A DNA stretch of 64,000 bases from [Limnothrix rosea] IAM M-220 (GCF_001904615.1 NZ_MRBY01000004.1:50665-114664); one strand, 5' to 3'; positions 53,333 through 63,831 are shown, counted from the stretch's first letter. The notes: generated by a model from the letters alone, not told the origin. Numbers and translations: made by a program.

Positions 53333-56230
53333 ATGGTCAATCTGCAACAACTTCCCACTTTGCCAGCTACCCCGAAAAATGAATCATTTATTCGTCGCCA
53401 TATCGGGATTAGCGATGAAGCCGCCACGAAGATGTTGGCATTCCTTGGGTTTGACTCCCTCGAAGATCTCATTAGCCAGACTGTGCCTGATGTGATTCGC
53501 CAAAAGTTAGAGTTGGGTTTGCCCCATGCCCGCACTGAAGTGAAAGCCCTTGCAGACCTAGAGGCGATCGCCTCCCAAAATAAAGTCTTTAAAAATTTGA
53601 TTGGCATGGGCTATTACGATTGCGTCACGCCGCCCGTAATTCAGCGGAATGTTTTAGAAAATCCCGGTTGGTATACCGCCTATACGCCTTACCAAGCGGA
53701 AATTGCCCAAGGTCGTTTGGAAGCGCTTTTAAATTTCCAGACCATGGTGATTGAGCTAACGGGTTTAGAAATTGCCAATGCTTCTTTGCTTGATGAGGGA
53801 ACTGCCGCCGCCGAAGCGATGAGCATGAGCTATGGCCTCTGCAAAAAGAAAACGGCTAATACTTTTTTCGTATCGGAGCTGTGCCATCCCCAAACCATTG
53901 AAGTGGTTCTCACCCGCGCCATTCCCCTCGATATCAATGTGGTGGTGGGCAGTCACGAAACTTTTGAAGTTACGGAGGATGTTTTTGGCGCGTTGTTGCA
54001 ATATCCGGCGACCAATGGCGACCTTTACGATTACACCGACTTTATCGGGAAAGTCCACGGGCAAAAGGCTTTTGCGACAGTAGCAACAGATTTGATGAGT
54101 CTATGTCTGCTAAAAACGCCCGGCGAAATGGGTGCAGATATTGCCGTGGGAACCAGCCAAAGATTTGGTGTGCCCTTGGGTTATGGTGGCCCCCATGCGG
54201 CATTTTTTGCGACGAAGGATCAGTTTAAGCGCCAAATCCCCGGCAGAATTGTGGGTGTCTCAAAAGATGTCCACGGCAAGCCCGCTCTACGTTTAGCGCT
54301 GCAAACCCGCGAACAACATATCCGTCGCGACAAAGCCACCAGTAATATTTGTACGGCGCAGGTGCTCCTCGCGGTAATGGCATCAATGTATGGGGTTTAT
54401 CACGGTGCGGAAGGTCTAAAGGCGATCGCCTCTTCTATCCATCAACTCACCCAGACTTGTGCCAAAGGTCTAGAAAAGCTCGGTTTTAAACTGAGTTCGA
54501 CAAGTACTTTCGATACGATTCAGGTGGTCGCAACGTTAGAACAAGCCGTAACCATCCGCGAGAAAGCCGAAGTAGCAGAATATAATTTCCGCTATTTCGA
54601 TGACGGCAAAGTCGGTATTAGTTTTGATGAAACTTGTACAACTGAAGATGTAAAAGCAATTTGGGGATTCTTTGCCGATCAAGAAAAGTTGCCTTTTACC
54701 CTAGAGCAAATCGAGCGGGAAGCAGACCTTGAAATTCCGGCTAGTTTACAGCGTACCAGTGCATTTTTGACCGACCCTGTTTTTAATACCCACCGTTCTG
54801 AAACTGAGCTTTTACGGTATATCCATCACCTGCAAAGTAAAGACCTTTCGCTCACAACTTCCATGATTCCGTTGGGTTCTTGCACGATGAAACTCAATGC
54901 CACAGCGGAGATGATTCCCGTGACTTGGGCAAGTTTTGGTAAGATTCACCCCTTTGCCCCTCGCAGTCAAACGGTTGGCTACAAAGAAATGTGTGATCAG
55001 CTTGAAGGTTGGCTCGCGGAGATCACAGGTTTTGCGGGGGTTTCCCTCCAACCCAATGCCGGTTCCCAAGGGGAATATGCAGGTCTGCAAGTGATTCGTC
55101 AATTTCATATTAAAAACGGCGATCGCCAACGAAATATTTGTCTAATTCCAGAATCCGCCCATGGTACAAACCCCGCCAGCGCAGTGATGTGCGGCTTTAA
55201 AGTTGTGCCCGTGAAATGTTGCGGTAGCAAAGGCGATATTGAAATTGAAGACCTTAAAGCAAAGGCAGAAAAATATCAAGATCAGTTGGCCGCGCTAATG
55301 GTGACCTATCCTTCCACCCACGGCGTTTTTGAGGAAGGAATCAAAGAAATTTGCGAGGTGATTCACAGTCACGGCGGTCAAGTTTATCTCGATGGCGCGA
55401 ATATGAATGCCTTGGTGGGGGTTTGTCGTCCCGGTGATTTTGGCGCGGATGTTTGCCATTTAAATTTACACAAAACCTTCTGTATTCCCCACGGTGGCGG
55501 TGGCCCCGGCGTTGGCCCCATTGGTGTCGCGGCGCATTTAGTGCCCTATCTCCCCAAAACTGAACTCCCCGAAAATGAGACTAATATTGGCTTTATCTCG
55601 GCGGCTCCCTTTGGTAGTGCCAGCATTCTGCCTATCTCATGGATGTACATCGCCATGATGGGTTCTGAGGGGTTAACAAAGGCGACGAAAATTGCGATTC
55701 TCAGCGCAAACTATATGGCGAAACGCTTGGATGATTATTATCCGGTGCTGTTTAAAGGGGCGAATGGTTGCGTTGCCCACGAGTGCATTATCGACCTGCG
55801 TCAGATGCGAAAATCGGCGGACATTACCGTTGAAGACATCGCGAAACGTTTGATGGATTATGGTTTCCATGCGCCAACTATTTCTTGGCCTGTGGCTGGC
55901 ACCATGATGATCGAACCGACGGAAAGCGAGTCCTTGGCGGAACTTGATCGTTTCTGTGATGCGATGATTGCGATTCGAGAAGAGGTGAAGCAAATTGAAT
56001 CGGGAGCAATTGCGAAAGATGACAACCCGGTTAAAAATGCGCCCCACACAGCAGAATCTTTAATTTGTGGCGAGTGGGAGCATCCCTACTCCCGTGAAGT
56101 GGCGGCTTATCCTGCGCCTTGGCTCAAAGACTCTAAATTCTGGGCTGCGGTTGGCAGAATTGATAATGCCTTCGGCGATCGCCACCTAGTCTGTTCCTGT
56201 GAAGGAATGGATGCTTATCAAGATGAGTAA
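53333..56230 (+). CDS. gcvP: Glycine dehydrogenase (decarboxylating), P-protein
   Basis: This 965-aa homodimeric-type P-protein is the decarboxylating subunit of the glycine cleavage system. In cyanobacteria it works in photorespiratory glycine recycling. It has two halves of PLP-dependent fold; the PLP lysine sits in [20 protein letters not shown] near residue 713. Other landmarks are [20 protein letters not shown] near the start, [20 protein letters not shown], and [19 protein letters not shown]. Length is normal. The ATG at 53333 follows the tRNA-Leu gene by 215 nt. Confidence 0.98.
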   Translation: MVNLQQLPTLPATPKNESFIRRHIGISDEAATKMLAFLGFDSLEDLISQTVPDVIRQKLELGLPHARTEVKALADLEAIASQNKVFKNLIGMGYYDCVTPPVIQRNVLENPGWYTAYTPYQAEIAQGRLEALLNFQTMVIELTGLEIANASLLDEGTAAAEAMSMSYGLCKKKTANTFFVSELCHPQTIEVVLTRAIPLDINVVVGSHETFEVTEDVFGALLQYPATNGDLYDYTDFIGKVHGQKAFATVATDLMSLCLLKTPGEMGADIAVGTSQRFGVPLGYGGPHAAFFATKDQFKRQIPGRIVGVSKDVHGKPALRLALQTREQHIRRDKATSNICTAQVLLAVMASMYGVYHGAEGLKAIASSIHQLTQTCAKGLEKLGFKLSSTSTFDTIQVVATLEQAVTIREKAEVAEYNFRYFDDGKVGISFDETCTTEDVKAIWGFFADQEKLPFTLEQIEREADLEIPASLQRTSAFLTDPVFNTHRSETELLRYIHHLQSKDLSLTTSMIPLGSCTMKLNATAEMIPVTWASFGKIHPFAPRSQTVGYKEMCDQLEGWLAEITGFAGVSLQPNAGSQGEYAGLQVIRQFHIKNGDRQRNICLIPESAHGTNPASAVMCGFKVVPVKCCGSKGDIEIEDLKAKAEKYQDQLAALMVTYPSTHGVFEEGIKEICEVIHSHGGQVYLDGANMNALVGVCRPGDFGADVCHLNLHKTFCIPHGGGGPGVGPIGVAAHLVPYLPKTELPENETNIGFISAAPFGSASILPISWMYIAMMGSEGLTKATKIAILSANYMAKRLDDYYPVLFKGANGCVAHECIIDLRQMRKSADITVEDIAKRLMDYGFHAPTISWPVAGTMMIEPTESESLAELDRFCDAMIAIREEVKQIESGAIAKDDNPVKNAPHTAESLICGEWEHPYSREVAAYPAPWLKDSKFWAAVGRIDNAFGDRHLVCSCEGMDAYQDE

Positions 56231-56291
56231 TGCTGTTGTCAAAAGTCTTGATGACAAAGATGAGGCGATCGCCACACTCCTGAATGACGAC

Positions 56292-56313
56292 CGAGAAATC
56301 CTTGGGTTTCTCG
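56292..56313 (+). repeat. Hairpin without T-run after gcvP
   Basis: CGAGAAA (56292-56298) pairs with TTTCTCG (56307-56313) around an 8-nt loop, about 60 nt past the gcvP stop. It has no T-run on either strand, so it is not a typical terminator; it may protect the 3' end of the message. Confidence 0.6.
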
Positions 56314-56351
56314 ACGAGTAGAAAGGGCGATCGCCATGACATTAATGAGTT

Positions 56352-56921
56352 TTAGCGGAAGATAAAAAATCGAAAATAGGCGAATACATAAACTAAATCA
56401 ATGGCCAAAACCAAACCTTGGGTAAATTTATTTTTAAGGAGAGCTAGGGCAAAGGGGGTGGCGATCGCCACAAAGGCCAGCTCAAAACCAGCGACGATAC
56501 GGGCATGGTGATTGATATCCCAGTAGGACAATGGACTAATAAATTTATAATTAGTGAGTGGAAAAAAGTGGCGGTGTGCGTCGTCGTTATGAACCGGTAG
56601 ATCCAGCAGCGAATGTCCAATCATACTGGCGAAAAAGGCAATCCCAATGTGCCACTGAAAATAGATGCTCAGGCATAGTCCGGCGATCGCCACCGGGAAA
56701 GAATGGCCCAGACTCACCCAAAATTGCACAGGCGCAGAAAAATAAGCCTCTGACCAAATCTGCTGTTCTGGCATCTTGTAGATCCATTTCGCTACAAAGT
56801 AAAAAATAAAAATTGGGGCATCCGGCAAAATTGCTCCCAGCGTTAGGGCAACATTGGCGTTCGGAGCAATGGTTTTACCCAACAAGGCGAGATTGATCAC
56901 GTAATGGCTCGGTGTATTCAT
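56352..56921 (-). CDS. Membrane-bound YdjM/DUF457-like metal-dependent hydrolase
   Basis: This 189-aa polytopic protein resembles the YdjM-type putative metal hydrolases. The histidine/aspartate cluster is SMIGHSLLDLPVHNDDAHRH near residues 99-118, with GAILPDAPIFIFY near the start. The order of H, D and H-rich helices is typical of the family. The substrate is unknown. Its start gives MNTPSHYVINLALL. Confidence 0.85.
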   Translation of the reverse strand: MNTPSHYVINLALLGKTIAPNANVALTLGAILPDAPIFIFYFVAKWIYKMPEQQIWSEAYFSAPVQFWVSLGHSFPVAIAGLCLSIYFQWHIGIAFFASMIGHSLLDLPVHNDDAHRHFFPLTNYKFISPLSYWDINHHARIVAGFELAFVAIATPFALALLKNKFTQGLVLAIDLVYVFAYFRFFIFR

Positions 56922-56994
56922 GGCGACAGGCTAGGTAAAAAAATATGTCAAAATCCTAGCAGTCCTTTGTTTATTTTTTCTTTAGGTTTTATCT

Positions 56995-58341
56995 ATGTGG
57001 CACTGGCGCTCCCAGCCCCTCGCGGCACGGACTGGCTCCGAAATTTTTGCCAAGCTTTACGGACATGAGGCGATCGCCACCCTTCTCGAAAGCCCTTACC
57101 CCAGCGTTTTACCCAAATTATCGCGGTTTTCCATTTGCGCCGGACAACCATCGGGAGAAATTTTAACACCGGCAATGGGCAAGATTTTGTCCACCTTGCG
57201 GGAATTATTAGCAAAAAAATCAAAACCACAGGCTGCAGTGGCACATTTACCCTTTACGGGCGGCTACCTCGGTTGGCTAGGCTATGACTTGGCATGGGAA
57301 ATTGAAACCTTGCCCGAAAAAAATCACGATGAGTTGCCCTTTCCCGTCGCCTATTGGTATCAGCCCGAATCCTTTGCCGTACTAGATCATCAGGCACAAA
57401 TACTTTGGCTCGCGGCACTCAACCCAGCATTACTCGACACATTAGAAACTCGACTTCAAAAAACGGCTCCTTCTACCTCTGAAACGCCGAAACAAAAAAC
57501 CTTTCCCCTCACATTTCTCAGCGATCGCCAAGCCTATACGGCTGCAGTGACCCAAGCAAAAAAACATATCCAAGCCGGAGATATTTTCCAGACCAACTTA
57601 TCCCTACGATTTCAGACCAAAACAGAAACGAGCGGTTGGGATATTTACCAAAAACTCCACCAAATCAATCCTTCACCCTTCGCCAGCTATTGGCGATCGC
57701 CCTGGGGAGAGATGATGAGCTGTTCGCCGGAGCGGTTAGTTCAGAAAATTGGCAATACAGTTCAAACAAGACCCATCGGCGGCACAAGACCCAGAGGTGC
57801 CACCTTAGCAGAGGACAAAGCCCTCGGACAAGAACTATCCCGTAATATCAAAGAACGCGCTGAACATACCATGCTGGTAGACTTGGAGCGCAACGACCTA
57901 GGACGCGCCTGCGAGTGGGGAACCGTCGAAGTTGATGAACAATTTATCCTTGAACATTACAGCCATGTCATTCATTTAGTGAGCAATATTCAAGGCAAAC
58001 TCGACCCCGCCCAAGACGAAGCTGACCTCATTCGAGGGATGTTTCCCGGTGGCACTATTACAGGCTGTCCGAAGGTGCGCTGTATGGAAATTATTGAAGA
58101 GCTAGAACCTGTGCGCCGCAGCTTATTTTATGGTTCCTGTGGTTATCTCGACCAGCGGGGTAACCTTGATTTGAATATTTTAATTCGGACATTGTTACTG
58201 GTAAAAAATGACGGCGATCGCCCAGCGGCAGTTTATGGACAAGTGGGGGCAGGCATCGTGGCAGATAGTCAACCCGAAAAAGAATGGCTCGAATCCCTCC
58301 AAAAAGCAAAAGCCCAAATCCAAGCACTCCAGGGCGAATAA
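56995..58341 (+). CDS. pabB: Aminodeoxychorismate synthase component I
   Basis: This 448-aa protein is a chorismate-binding enzyme. The signature is PIGGTRPRGATLAEDKALGQ, then SRNIKERAEHTMLVDLERND and GMFPGGTITGCPKVRCMEII. These are shared by PabB, TrpE and isochorismate synthases. I favour PabB because a folK-folB-reductase block faces it, so the p-aminobenzoate step of folate synthesis fits. TrpE remains possible. The amidotransferase partner PabA is not nearby. Confidence 0.88.
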   Translation: MWHWRSQPLAARTGSEIFAKLYGHEAIATLLESPYPSVLPKLSRFSICAGQPSGEILTPAMGKILSTLRELLAKKSKPQAAVAHLPFTGGYLGWLGYDLAWEIETLPEKNHDELPFPVAYWYQPESFAVLDHQAQILWLAALNPALLDTLETRLQKTAPSTSETPKQKTFPLTFLSDRQAYTAAVTQAKKHIQAGDIFQTNLSLRFQTKTETSGWDIYQKLHQINPSPFASYWRSPWGEMMSCSPERLVQKIGNTVQTRPIGGTRPRGATLAEDKALGQELSRNIKERAEHTMLVDLERNDLGRACEWGTVEVDEQFILEHYSHVIHLVSNIQGKLDPAQDEADLIRGMFPGGTITGCPKVRCMEIIEELEPVRRSLFYGSCGYLDQRGNLDLNILIRTLLLVKNDGDRPAAVYGQVGAGIVADSQPEKEWLESLQKAKAQIQALQGE

Positions 58342-58401
58342 AGTCATGATTTAGGCAGAGGGATTTTCCACCAATCAAACCGCACCAAACATTGGGAAAA
58401 A

Positions 58402-58956
58402 TTATGCGGCGATCGCCAAAATTTTAGCCCGCAAAACATCATCTTCCCGGAAGCCCTTTTCCGTAGCATAGAACCTTTCAAGGAGAGGCTCTAACACTTG
58501 CTGCAAAAGTTGCGATGTATCTGGCAAGATCAAATCTGGCGCAATATCAACAACACCTTGGGCAAGGAACCACCGCTTTCGAAGATCCGGGTCAGGAATT
58601 TGTAAATTATCCTGCTGGATCACATCATGATTAAACAGCAAAATATCAAGATCAATAGGACGAGGCGCATACTTATCAGCAGTACGTACCCGACCAAGCT
58701 TTGCCTCGATTCCCCGCAACACCTCAAATTTCAAAGATTCTGCCTCCAAATCAGTTTCCACGAGGGCAACACAATTGATGTAGTAAGGCAACTCCTTAGA
58801 GGGCGGCTGATCTGGCGCTGGAATCGCATCCGTCACAAAACATCGAGACACCGCCAAAATCCGACAATAGTCCATGAGCTGTTCCATGGCCGCAAAAATA
58901 TTCCCTTCCGGTTGAATATTCGAGGCAACACTAAGATAGACACGATGACGAGCCAT
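58402..58956 (-). CDS. folK: 2-Amino-4-hydroxy-6-hydroxymethyldihydropteridine pyrophosphokinase
   Basis: This 184-aa enzyme adds pyrophosphate to hydroxymethyl-dihydropterin in folate synthesis. The key motif is APRPIDLDILLFNHDVI near residues 100-116, with the N-terminal VYLSVASNIQPEGNIFAAME. Length is slightly above the typical 160 aa, with an extended C-terminal helix. It is 8 nt after folB on the minus strand. Confidence 0.96.
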   Translation of the reverse strand: MARHRVYLSVASNIQPEGNIFAAMEQLMDYCRILAVSRCFVTDAIPAPDQPPSKELPYYINCVALVETDLEAESLKFEVLRGIEAKLGRVRTADKYAPRPIDLDILLFNHDVIQQDNLQIPDPDLRKRWFLAQGVVDIAPDLILPDTSQLLQQVLEPLLERFYATEKGFREDDVLRAKILAIAA

Positions 58957-58964
58957 AATTTTTT

Positions 58965-59333
58965 TTAACCCTGACGTTCTCTGAAAATCGTGACGGCCGA
59001 AGCCTTCGCAAAACGTAGCGCACCGGGTTTATCAATGGTGACCTCGACTTTTTCCACTAGCGGATCCGTAAAGGCAATGTCCGCCACAACCTGCGCCATT
59101 TTTTCGATGAGGCCATAGCTCGACGGTTCAATCGCTGCCAAGATCGCCTTGGTGATGCGTTTGTAATCGACCGTGTCATCTATGCTATCGGTTTGTCCCG
59201 CTTTGGTGAGGTCAGCGAACATGACGACATTAATCACCACATCCTGTTTTTTAGTGCGCTCTTCGGGAAAGATGCCGATAATGCACCGAATTAAAAGATC
59301 GCGAATATAGATTTTATCGAGGGTTTTAGACAT
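58965..59333 (-). CDS. folB: Dihydroneopterin aldolase
   Basis: This enzyme, 122 aa from the ATG at 59333 (an upstream start at 59369 overlaps the neighbour and is less likely), cleaves dihydroneopterin to hydroxymethyl-dihydropterin. The family segments are LDKIYIRDLLIRCIIGIFPE at the start, with EERTKKQDVVINVV, then DSIDDTVDYKRITKAILAAI and KVEVTIDKPGALRFAKAS. The ATG lies 2 nt after the stop codon of the upstream SDR gene, so translation is probably coupled. Confidence 0.95.
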   Translation of the reverse strand: MSKTLDKIYIRDLLIRCIIGIFPEERTKKQDVVINVVMFADLTKAGQTDSIDDTVDYKRITKAILAAIEPSSYGLIEKMAQVVADIAFTDPLVEKVEVTIDKPGALRFAKASAVTIFRERQG

Positions 59334-60066
59334 AAAAATTTTCTCCGAGGTGGAAACCACCATCAACACAGATTACTTGACCGGTAATAAAGTCATTTTT
59401 GAGGTAGAACAATACAGTTTGCACGACATTGTCTGGGCTGCCAAATCGCTTTAGGGGCGTTTTTGCCGTAACCGCAGCTTCTCGCTCATCGTCGTTGGAA
59501 TTCACCGGGGGCAGTACTGGGCCGGGGGCGATCCCATTGACTCGGACATGGGGAGCTAGTTCCCACGCCAGCATTTTCGTTAGGCTATGGAGCATTTTTT
59601 TACTGAGGTGGTAAGGCACATGCTCGTGGTCGTAGCCATAAATTCGAGTATCTAAAAAATTGATTACATTTCCTGCTTTTGACTCTTGATCAAAAAATGC
59701 TTTGGTGAGCACAAAGGGTTGGAAAGCATGAACCTGAATATTGCTCCAGAGATTCTCGGCATTAAGGGAAAATAAGCTTTCTTTGTTGAACATGGAGGCG
59801 TTGTTAATCAAGATATCAAGCTGTGGTGTTGTTGCTTTGATGGTTTTGATCATGGCTGCCACGCTGTCTGGATCTAGTAGATCTGCTTGGACAAGATCTA
59901 CGGCAACGGGAAATTCTGCGAGTTCTGCTTTTAAGGCTTCGGCGGCATCTGCTGAGGAACGGTAATGAATGATTAGGTTAACTCCTTCTGCTGCTAGGGC
60001 GCGGGCGATCGCCGCACCAATTCGCTTCGCTCCCCCAGTAATGAGTGCTGTTTGTTGGCTGATCAT
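59326..60066 (-). CDS. Pteridine-reductase-like SDR (FolM-type)
   Basis: This 246-aa classical short-chain dehydrogenase has the loop TALITGGAKRIGAAIARAL, where TGGAKRIG is the form seen in pteridine reductases. The catalytic tyrosine-lysine pair lies in VPYHLSKKMLHSLTKMLA and the NN-A-S motif in ILINNASMFNK. It precedes folB by 2 nt and is followed by folK, so a role in reducing dihydropterin or dihydrofolate (FolM-type) is inferred. Other SDR substrates remain possible. Confidence 0.9.
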   Translation of the reverse strand: MISQQTALITGGAKRIGAAIARALAAEGVNLIIHYRSSADAAEALKAELAEFPVAVDLVQADLLDPDSVAAMIKTIKATTPQLDILINNASMFNKESLFSLNAENLWSNIQVHAFQPFVLTKAFFDQESKAGNVINFLDTRIYGYDHEHVPYHLSKKMLHSLTKMLAWELAPHVRVNGIAPGPVLPPVNSNDDEREAAVTAKTPLKRFGSPDNVVQTVLFYLKNDFITGQVICVDGGFHLGENFYV

Positions 60067-60309
60067 GGATACCTTGAATTAGTATGTTACAAAATTTAAT
60101 CTATTCATTACATGCTGGTCAAAGGTTCTCTGGCTGGGCTTGTGCTTTAGTCTGGATAGAAACTCTTGGGGTGATTGGGATTGGGCGGGATGGGGAGATG
60201 GACATGTTGGTGGTGTGCTTTCCTTGGGCAGGGATAGACCGTGTGGCAAAAAGAGCACAAGACAGATGATTAAGTTTTAAGTTAGTAATCGGGCTTCGAT
60301 GGGGGGTTA

Positions 60310-60639
60310 CTAATAGTGACTGTAGCGATGAATGCGAGGATTGAGTTTCTCGGCTACGACTGTTCCTTGGCGTAATGCCTGACAAATGGCGGGAACATCA
60401 TCGGGGGAGACGCGATAATACCAAGTTTCGTCGGGGACAACTCTCACGGTCGGGGCAACGCTACATTGACCTTGGCAGCCGACGGGATAGGCATAGCAGT
60501 TGTTTGGTAGTGATTCTGCTTGAAATTTTTCTAGTACTTCAGCGGATTGTTTTGCGGCGCAGGATGTATTTTGGCACACAAGGATATGGCGATCGCTGTC
60601 ATGGAGAGGATTATTGATTTCGATAATTGGCTTAGGCAT
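60310..60639 (-). CDS. Thioredoxin-like [2Fe-2S] ferredoxin
   Basis: This 109-aa protein is of the thioredoxin-fold 2Fe-2S type. Cysteines in HILVCQNTSCAAKQS and YPVGCQGQCSVAPTVRVV (four in total) are the expected cluster ligands. Such proteins are found in NADH-dehydrogenase- and hydrogenase-related or stand-alone forms; the partner here is unknown. The remaining C-terminus (IHRYSHY) is short. The gene stands alone. Confidence 0.9.
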   Translation of the reverse strand: MPKPIIEINNPLHDSDRHILVCQNTSCAAKQSAEVLEKFQAESLPNNCYAYPVGCQGQCSVAPTVRVVPDETWYYRVSPDDVPAICQALRQGTVVAEKLNPRIHRYSHY

Positions 60640-60840
60640 AGTAGAGAGGCAATCAGCCCACAGTAAAATTGCAAGGATTAAGCTGTTATTTCATTGTAAA
60701 TCTTGCCAGCAGGGAATTTGCATCCATCAGATCTGGGCATTTATTGGGCGAAATAGGGCGATGTTACGGTGGAATAGGTTACAACGGTAGGCATATTGCC
60801 TCCATGGACAGGTCATTTGTGTAGGTTTGACGAAAAAGGA

Positions 60841-63831
60841 ATGACCGAAACGACTTTAGTAGTAGCGTTAATTGGTGAGAAAGCTGGGCGATCGCCGATT
60901 ATTTCCCATTTGGAAAAAATGCAACCCTGGCAAATCTCATGGCGGTGGTCAGCCCAACTGCCGGAAGACACAACGCCCTTTGATATCGGCATTATCTATA
61001 CGGTGACGGCGAACCTAGAACCGCAAATTGCAAACATAAAATTACCCCTCATTCTCATCACAGACCCAGAAGATGAGATTTCTGCGCAATCATCAACCCT
61101 TGAGAAAATTCCCCGCCATCAACTCAATACCTTTGCCCTGAAAATAACGATTCGACTCCTCCTCCAAACTTCTCAAAATCCTAAAAAAACGAACGAAGCG
61201 ACTACTCACTCAATACCAGAAGATATTGTGATTTCCCTATCGCCAGAGGGTAAAATCCGCAGCTGGAATCAAGGGGCCGTCGATTTCTTTGGTTATCACA
61301 GTGAAGATGTTTGTGGTGATGATTATGTCACTTTGTTTGTTGCGCCCGGCGATCGCCCGACCTTTCGTCAACAACTTCAAGTCGCTTTACAGGACATTGC
61401 CGTTGTGAATTATCAACATACCGTCATTACACACAATGCAATACCCTTTACCCTAAGCGGACAGCTTAAGCCCCTCAAACAAAAAGAGTCCCAACAGATC
61501 AAAGAAATTCTTTGCACTAATCGCCCGAATGCGATCTGTGCCCTCAATGGGACGGAAGGGACAAACCCTCAAACCCAAACCCTCACCATTTCACAATATT
61601 CAAATTCACAATATTCAAATTCACAATATTCAAATTCACCTCACCCCGTAGCGAGGGATCACCAAGAACAAATTCACTTCACGCAAACACTGGCACAATT
61701 TTCCCGCGTCCTATCGAACCCCGACTCTACCTCGACCTTGTCCACCGCTTTAGGCCTATTTGGTAAAACCCTAGGCGTTCAACGGGTAACTATTCTCAAA
61801 TGGCATCATCGTGACCAATGTGAAGCTTACCCGCCTGTGGTTGTAGAACAATGGTCGGCGGATCAATCACCCCCTTGCCACGAAAAGTTAATGCATATTC
61901 CCTTAGCATATTGGGGAGCTTTATTAAAAGATTCGCAACCGACGAATATCTACAATCGCGATGATGTGCCAGATTTAGCGGCGCAGCTAGCAGATCTAAA
62001 TATTGCGTCTTTAATAGCATTTCCGATTAAAGATACGGTGGGGCAATTGTGGGGCTATTTGATTTTTTCCGGCGATCGCCCAGTGGCCAGACCCTACTCA
62101 ACCTTTGTGCGCCAGACATTACAAATGGCGACAGAACTCATTCACCATTACCTACAACGCATCTTTGCCCAGCGAGAATTAGAAGCCTCTGAAACCCTAT
62201 ATTCCGGAATTGTTTTGCACTCGGCAGAGGCCATTTTTCTGTTGAGAGTAGACAAAGCCCAAGATTTTGTCTTTGAAATGGTTAACCCGACCTATTGCGA
62301 ATTAGTCAACTTCTATACCCACCAAATTATTGGGAAAACACCCAAGGATATTTTTTCGGCACCCGTGGCAGCACAAATTTTAAAATCTTGCCGTACTTGC
62401 TTAAAAGTTGGCGAGGCAATTTTTACGGAAGAGACATTACCTTTGCCCCACGGTGAACGAATTTGGCGGACGAGTTTTGTGCCCATTCGCGATCGCCAAG
62501 GACGCATCACCCATGTACAAGGTAGTAGTCGCGATATTACCGAAGAACGTCAGCTGGAATATTCAAAAATCAGTCAAACCCGCCACCGTCACTTACTCAC
62601 CTCCCTGACCCTCAGGGTGCTCGAATCTTGGCAAACGGACAAAATGCTGGCGACGACCGTTACAGAGTTACGCAATGCTCTCAATGTAGATCGTGTTATT
62701 TTCTTTGAGCTACAGGATCAAAAGTCTGGGATCGTTATTCACGAAGCGGCGATCGCCACAGTGCCGAAAATGATCAATCAAAGCTTTGCCATTGAAGCCT
62801 TTGATCGAGGCGACTTTAGAATATTTCAGCAGGGAGAAATCCAAACCTGTATTGACGTTATTGCCGAAAAATTTCCCACTGCCCACCATCAACTACTCAG
62901 CAACTATGCCGTAAAAACCTACGCCGTTTTACCCGTGATTAGCGCCATGAAACTGGATGCCAACGGTGAACCTTCCCTGAAAGGTTTACTCTGCATTCAA
63001 CAATGTCATCACAAAAAAATCTGGACAGCCGATGAACTACATTTTTTCCGGCAACTCACCAACCAAATTTCCATTGCCCTTAATCAGGCCGAATTACTAC
63101 GCCAACAAAAGCACTACACGAAAGAATTAGCACGCTCCAATAAAGAACTAGAACAATTCGCCTATATTGCCTCCCACGATTTACAAGAACCCCTACAAAT
63201 AGTCTCTAACTATGCGCAACTCTTGGAAAAAAGAAGCGCTCCCAATTTAGATGAACGTTCCCTACGCTACATTTTTCACATCGTCGAAGAAACGAAAAGA
63301 ATGCAGCAGCAAATCCAAGATCTATTGCAATATTCCCGTTTAAATACACGCAAAAAAACGTTCCAGCTGGTTAATCTCAAGTGTCCCCTAAAACAGGCGA
63401 TCGCCAACCTTCAGATCAAGATCAAAAATAGCCAAGCCCAAATTACTCTGCCACAAACTTTTCCCGAAATTTACGGCGATCAGTCGAACCTCCAAAACCT
63501 TTGGCAAAACCTACTGAGTAATGCCCTTAAATACAGATCTAAAAACCCACCAAAAATCACGATTACAATAGAGAAAAGCGAAGACAAATGGCTCTGCAAA
63601 GTCCAAGACAACGGCATTGGCATTGACCCACAACATCAAGGGCGCATCTTTCAACTATTTCAGCGTCTCCATACCCAAGAAGAATATCCCGGTACAGGCA
63701 TTGGACTGGCCATTTGCCAAAGAATTGTCCAGCAGCATGATGGCAAGATTTGGCTTGATTCTGACGTAAGACAAGGCTCAACTTTTATCTTTACCTTACC
63801 AGCGATAAATTCCGCCAAAATACTGAGATAA
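60841..63831 (+). CDS. Multi-sensor histidine kinase (PAS-GAF-PAS-GAF)
   Basis: This kinase, 996 aa from the ATG at 60841 (an upstream TTG at 60796 would add 15), lacks membrane helices. In order it has an N-terminal part, PAS at about 127-235, a linker with three SQYSN repeats (about 251-265), a GAF domain at about 280-440, PAS/PAC at about 455-580, a second GAF at about 590-760, a HisKA-type helix with ELEQFAYIASHDLQEPLQIV (histidine near 779) and an ATPase ending DNGIGIDPQHQGRIFQLFQR. The kinase core is of the phytochrome-associated type, but neither GAF carries an evident bilin-binding cysteine. No response regulator is adjacent. Confidence 0.9.
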   Translation: MTETTLVVALIGEKAGRSPIISHLEKMQPWQISWRWSAQLPEDTTPFDIGIIYTVTANLEPQIANIKLPLILITDPEDEISAQSSTLEKIPRHQLNTFALKITIRLLLQTSQNPKKTNEATTHSIPEDIVISLSPEGKIRSWNQGAVDFFGYHSEDVCGDDYVTLFVAPGDRPTFRQQLQVALQDIAVVNYQHTVITHNAIPFTLSGQLKPLKQKESQQIKEILCTNRPNAICALNGTEGTNPQTQTLTISQYSNSQYSNSQYSNSPHPVARDHQEQIHFTQTLAQFSRVLSNPDSTSTLSTALGLFGKTLGVQRVTILKWHHRDQCEAYPPVVVEQWSADQSPPCHEKLMHIPLAYWGALLKDSQPTNIYNRDDVPDLAAQLADLNIASLIAFPIKDTVGQLWGYLIFSGDRPVARPYSTFVRQTLQMATELIHHYLQRIFAQRELEASETLYSGIVLHSAEAIFLLRVDKAQDFVFEMVNPTYCELVNFYTHQIIGKTPKDIFSAPVAAQILKSCRTCLKVGEAIFTEETLPLPHGERIWRTSFVPIRDRQGRITHVQGSSRDITEERQLEYSKISQTRHRHLLTSLTLRVLESWQTDKMLATTVTELRNALNVDRVIFFELQDQKSGIVIHEAAIATVPKMINQSFAIEAFDRGDFRIFQQGEIQTCIDVIAEKFPTAHHQLLSNYAVKTYAVLPVISAMKLDANGEPSLKGLLCIQQCHHKKIWTADELHFFRQLTNQISIALNQAELLRQQKHYTKELARSNKELEQFAYIASHDLQEPLQIVSNYAQLLEKRSAPNLDERSLRYIFHIVEETKRMQQQIQDLLQYSRLNTRKKTFQLVNLKCPLKQAIANLQIKIKNSQAQITLPQTFPEIYGDQSNLQNLWQNLLSNALKYRSKNPPKITITIEKSEDKWLCKVQDNGIGIDPQHQGRIFQLFQRLHTQEEYPGTGIGLAICQRIVQQHDGKIWLDSDVRQGSTFIFTLPAINSAKILR
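61591..61635 (+). repeat. Three perfect 15-bp repeats inside the histidine kinase
   Basis: The 15-bp unit TCACAATATTCAAAT repeats three times without mismatch at 61591-61605, 61606-61620 and 61621-61635. It encodes SQYSN three times, in phase. The array lies in a linker between the first PAS and GAF domains. Confidence 0.95.

Noticed and set aside
53137..53607. 156-codon minus strand frame across the gcvP start
   Set aside because: It is the shadow of the gcvP 5' end on the other strand and has the composition of antisense reading.
60084..60269. 61-codon + strand frame between the SDR and ferredoxin genes
   Set aside because: No binding site, poor composition, and no support from neighbours.
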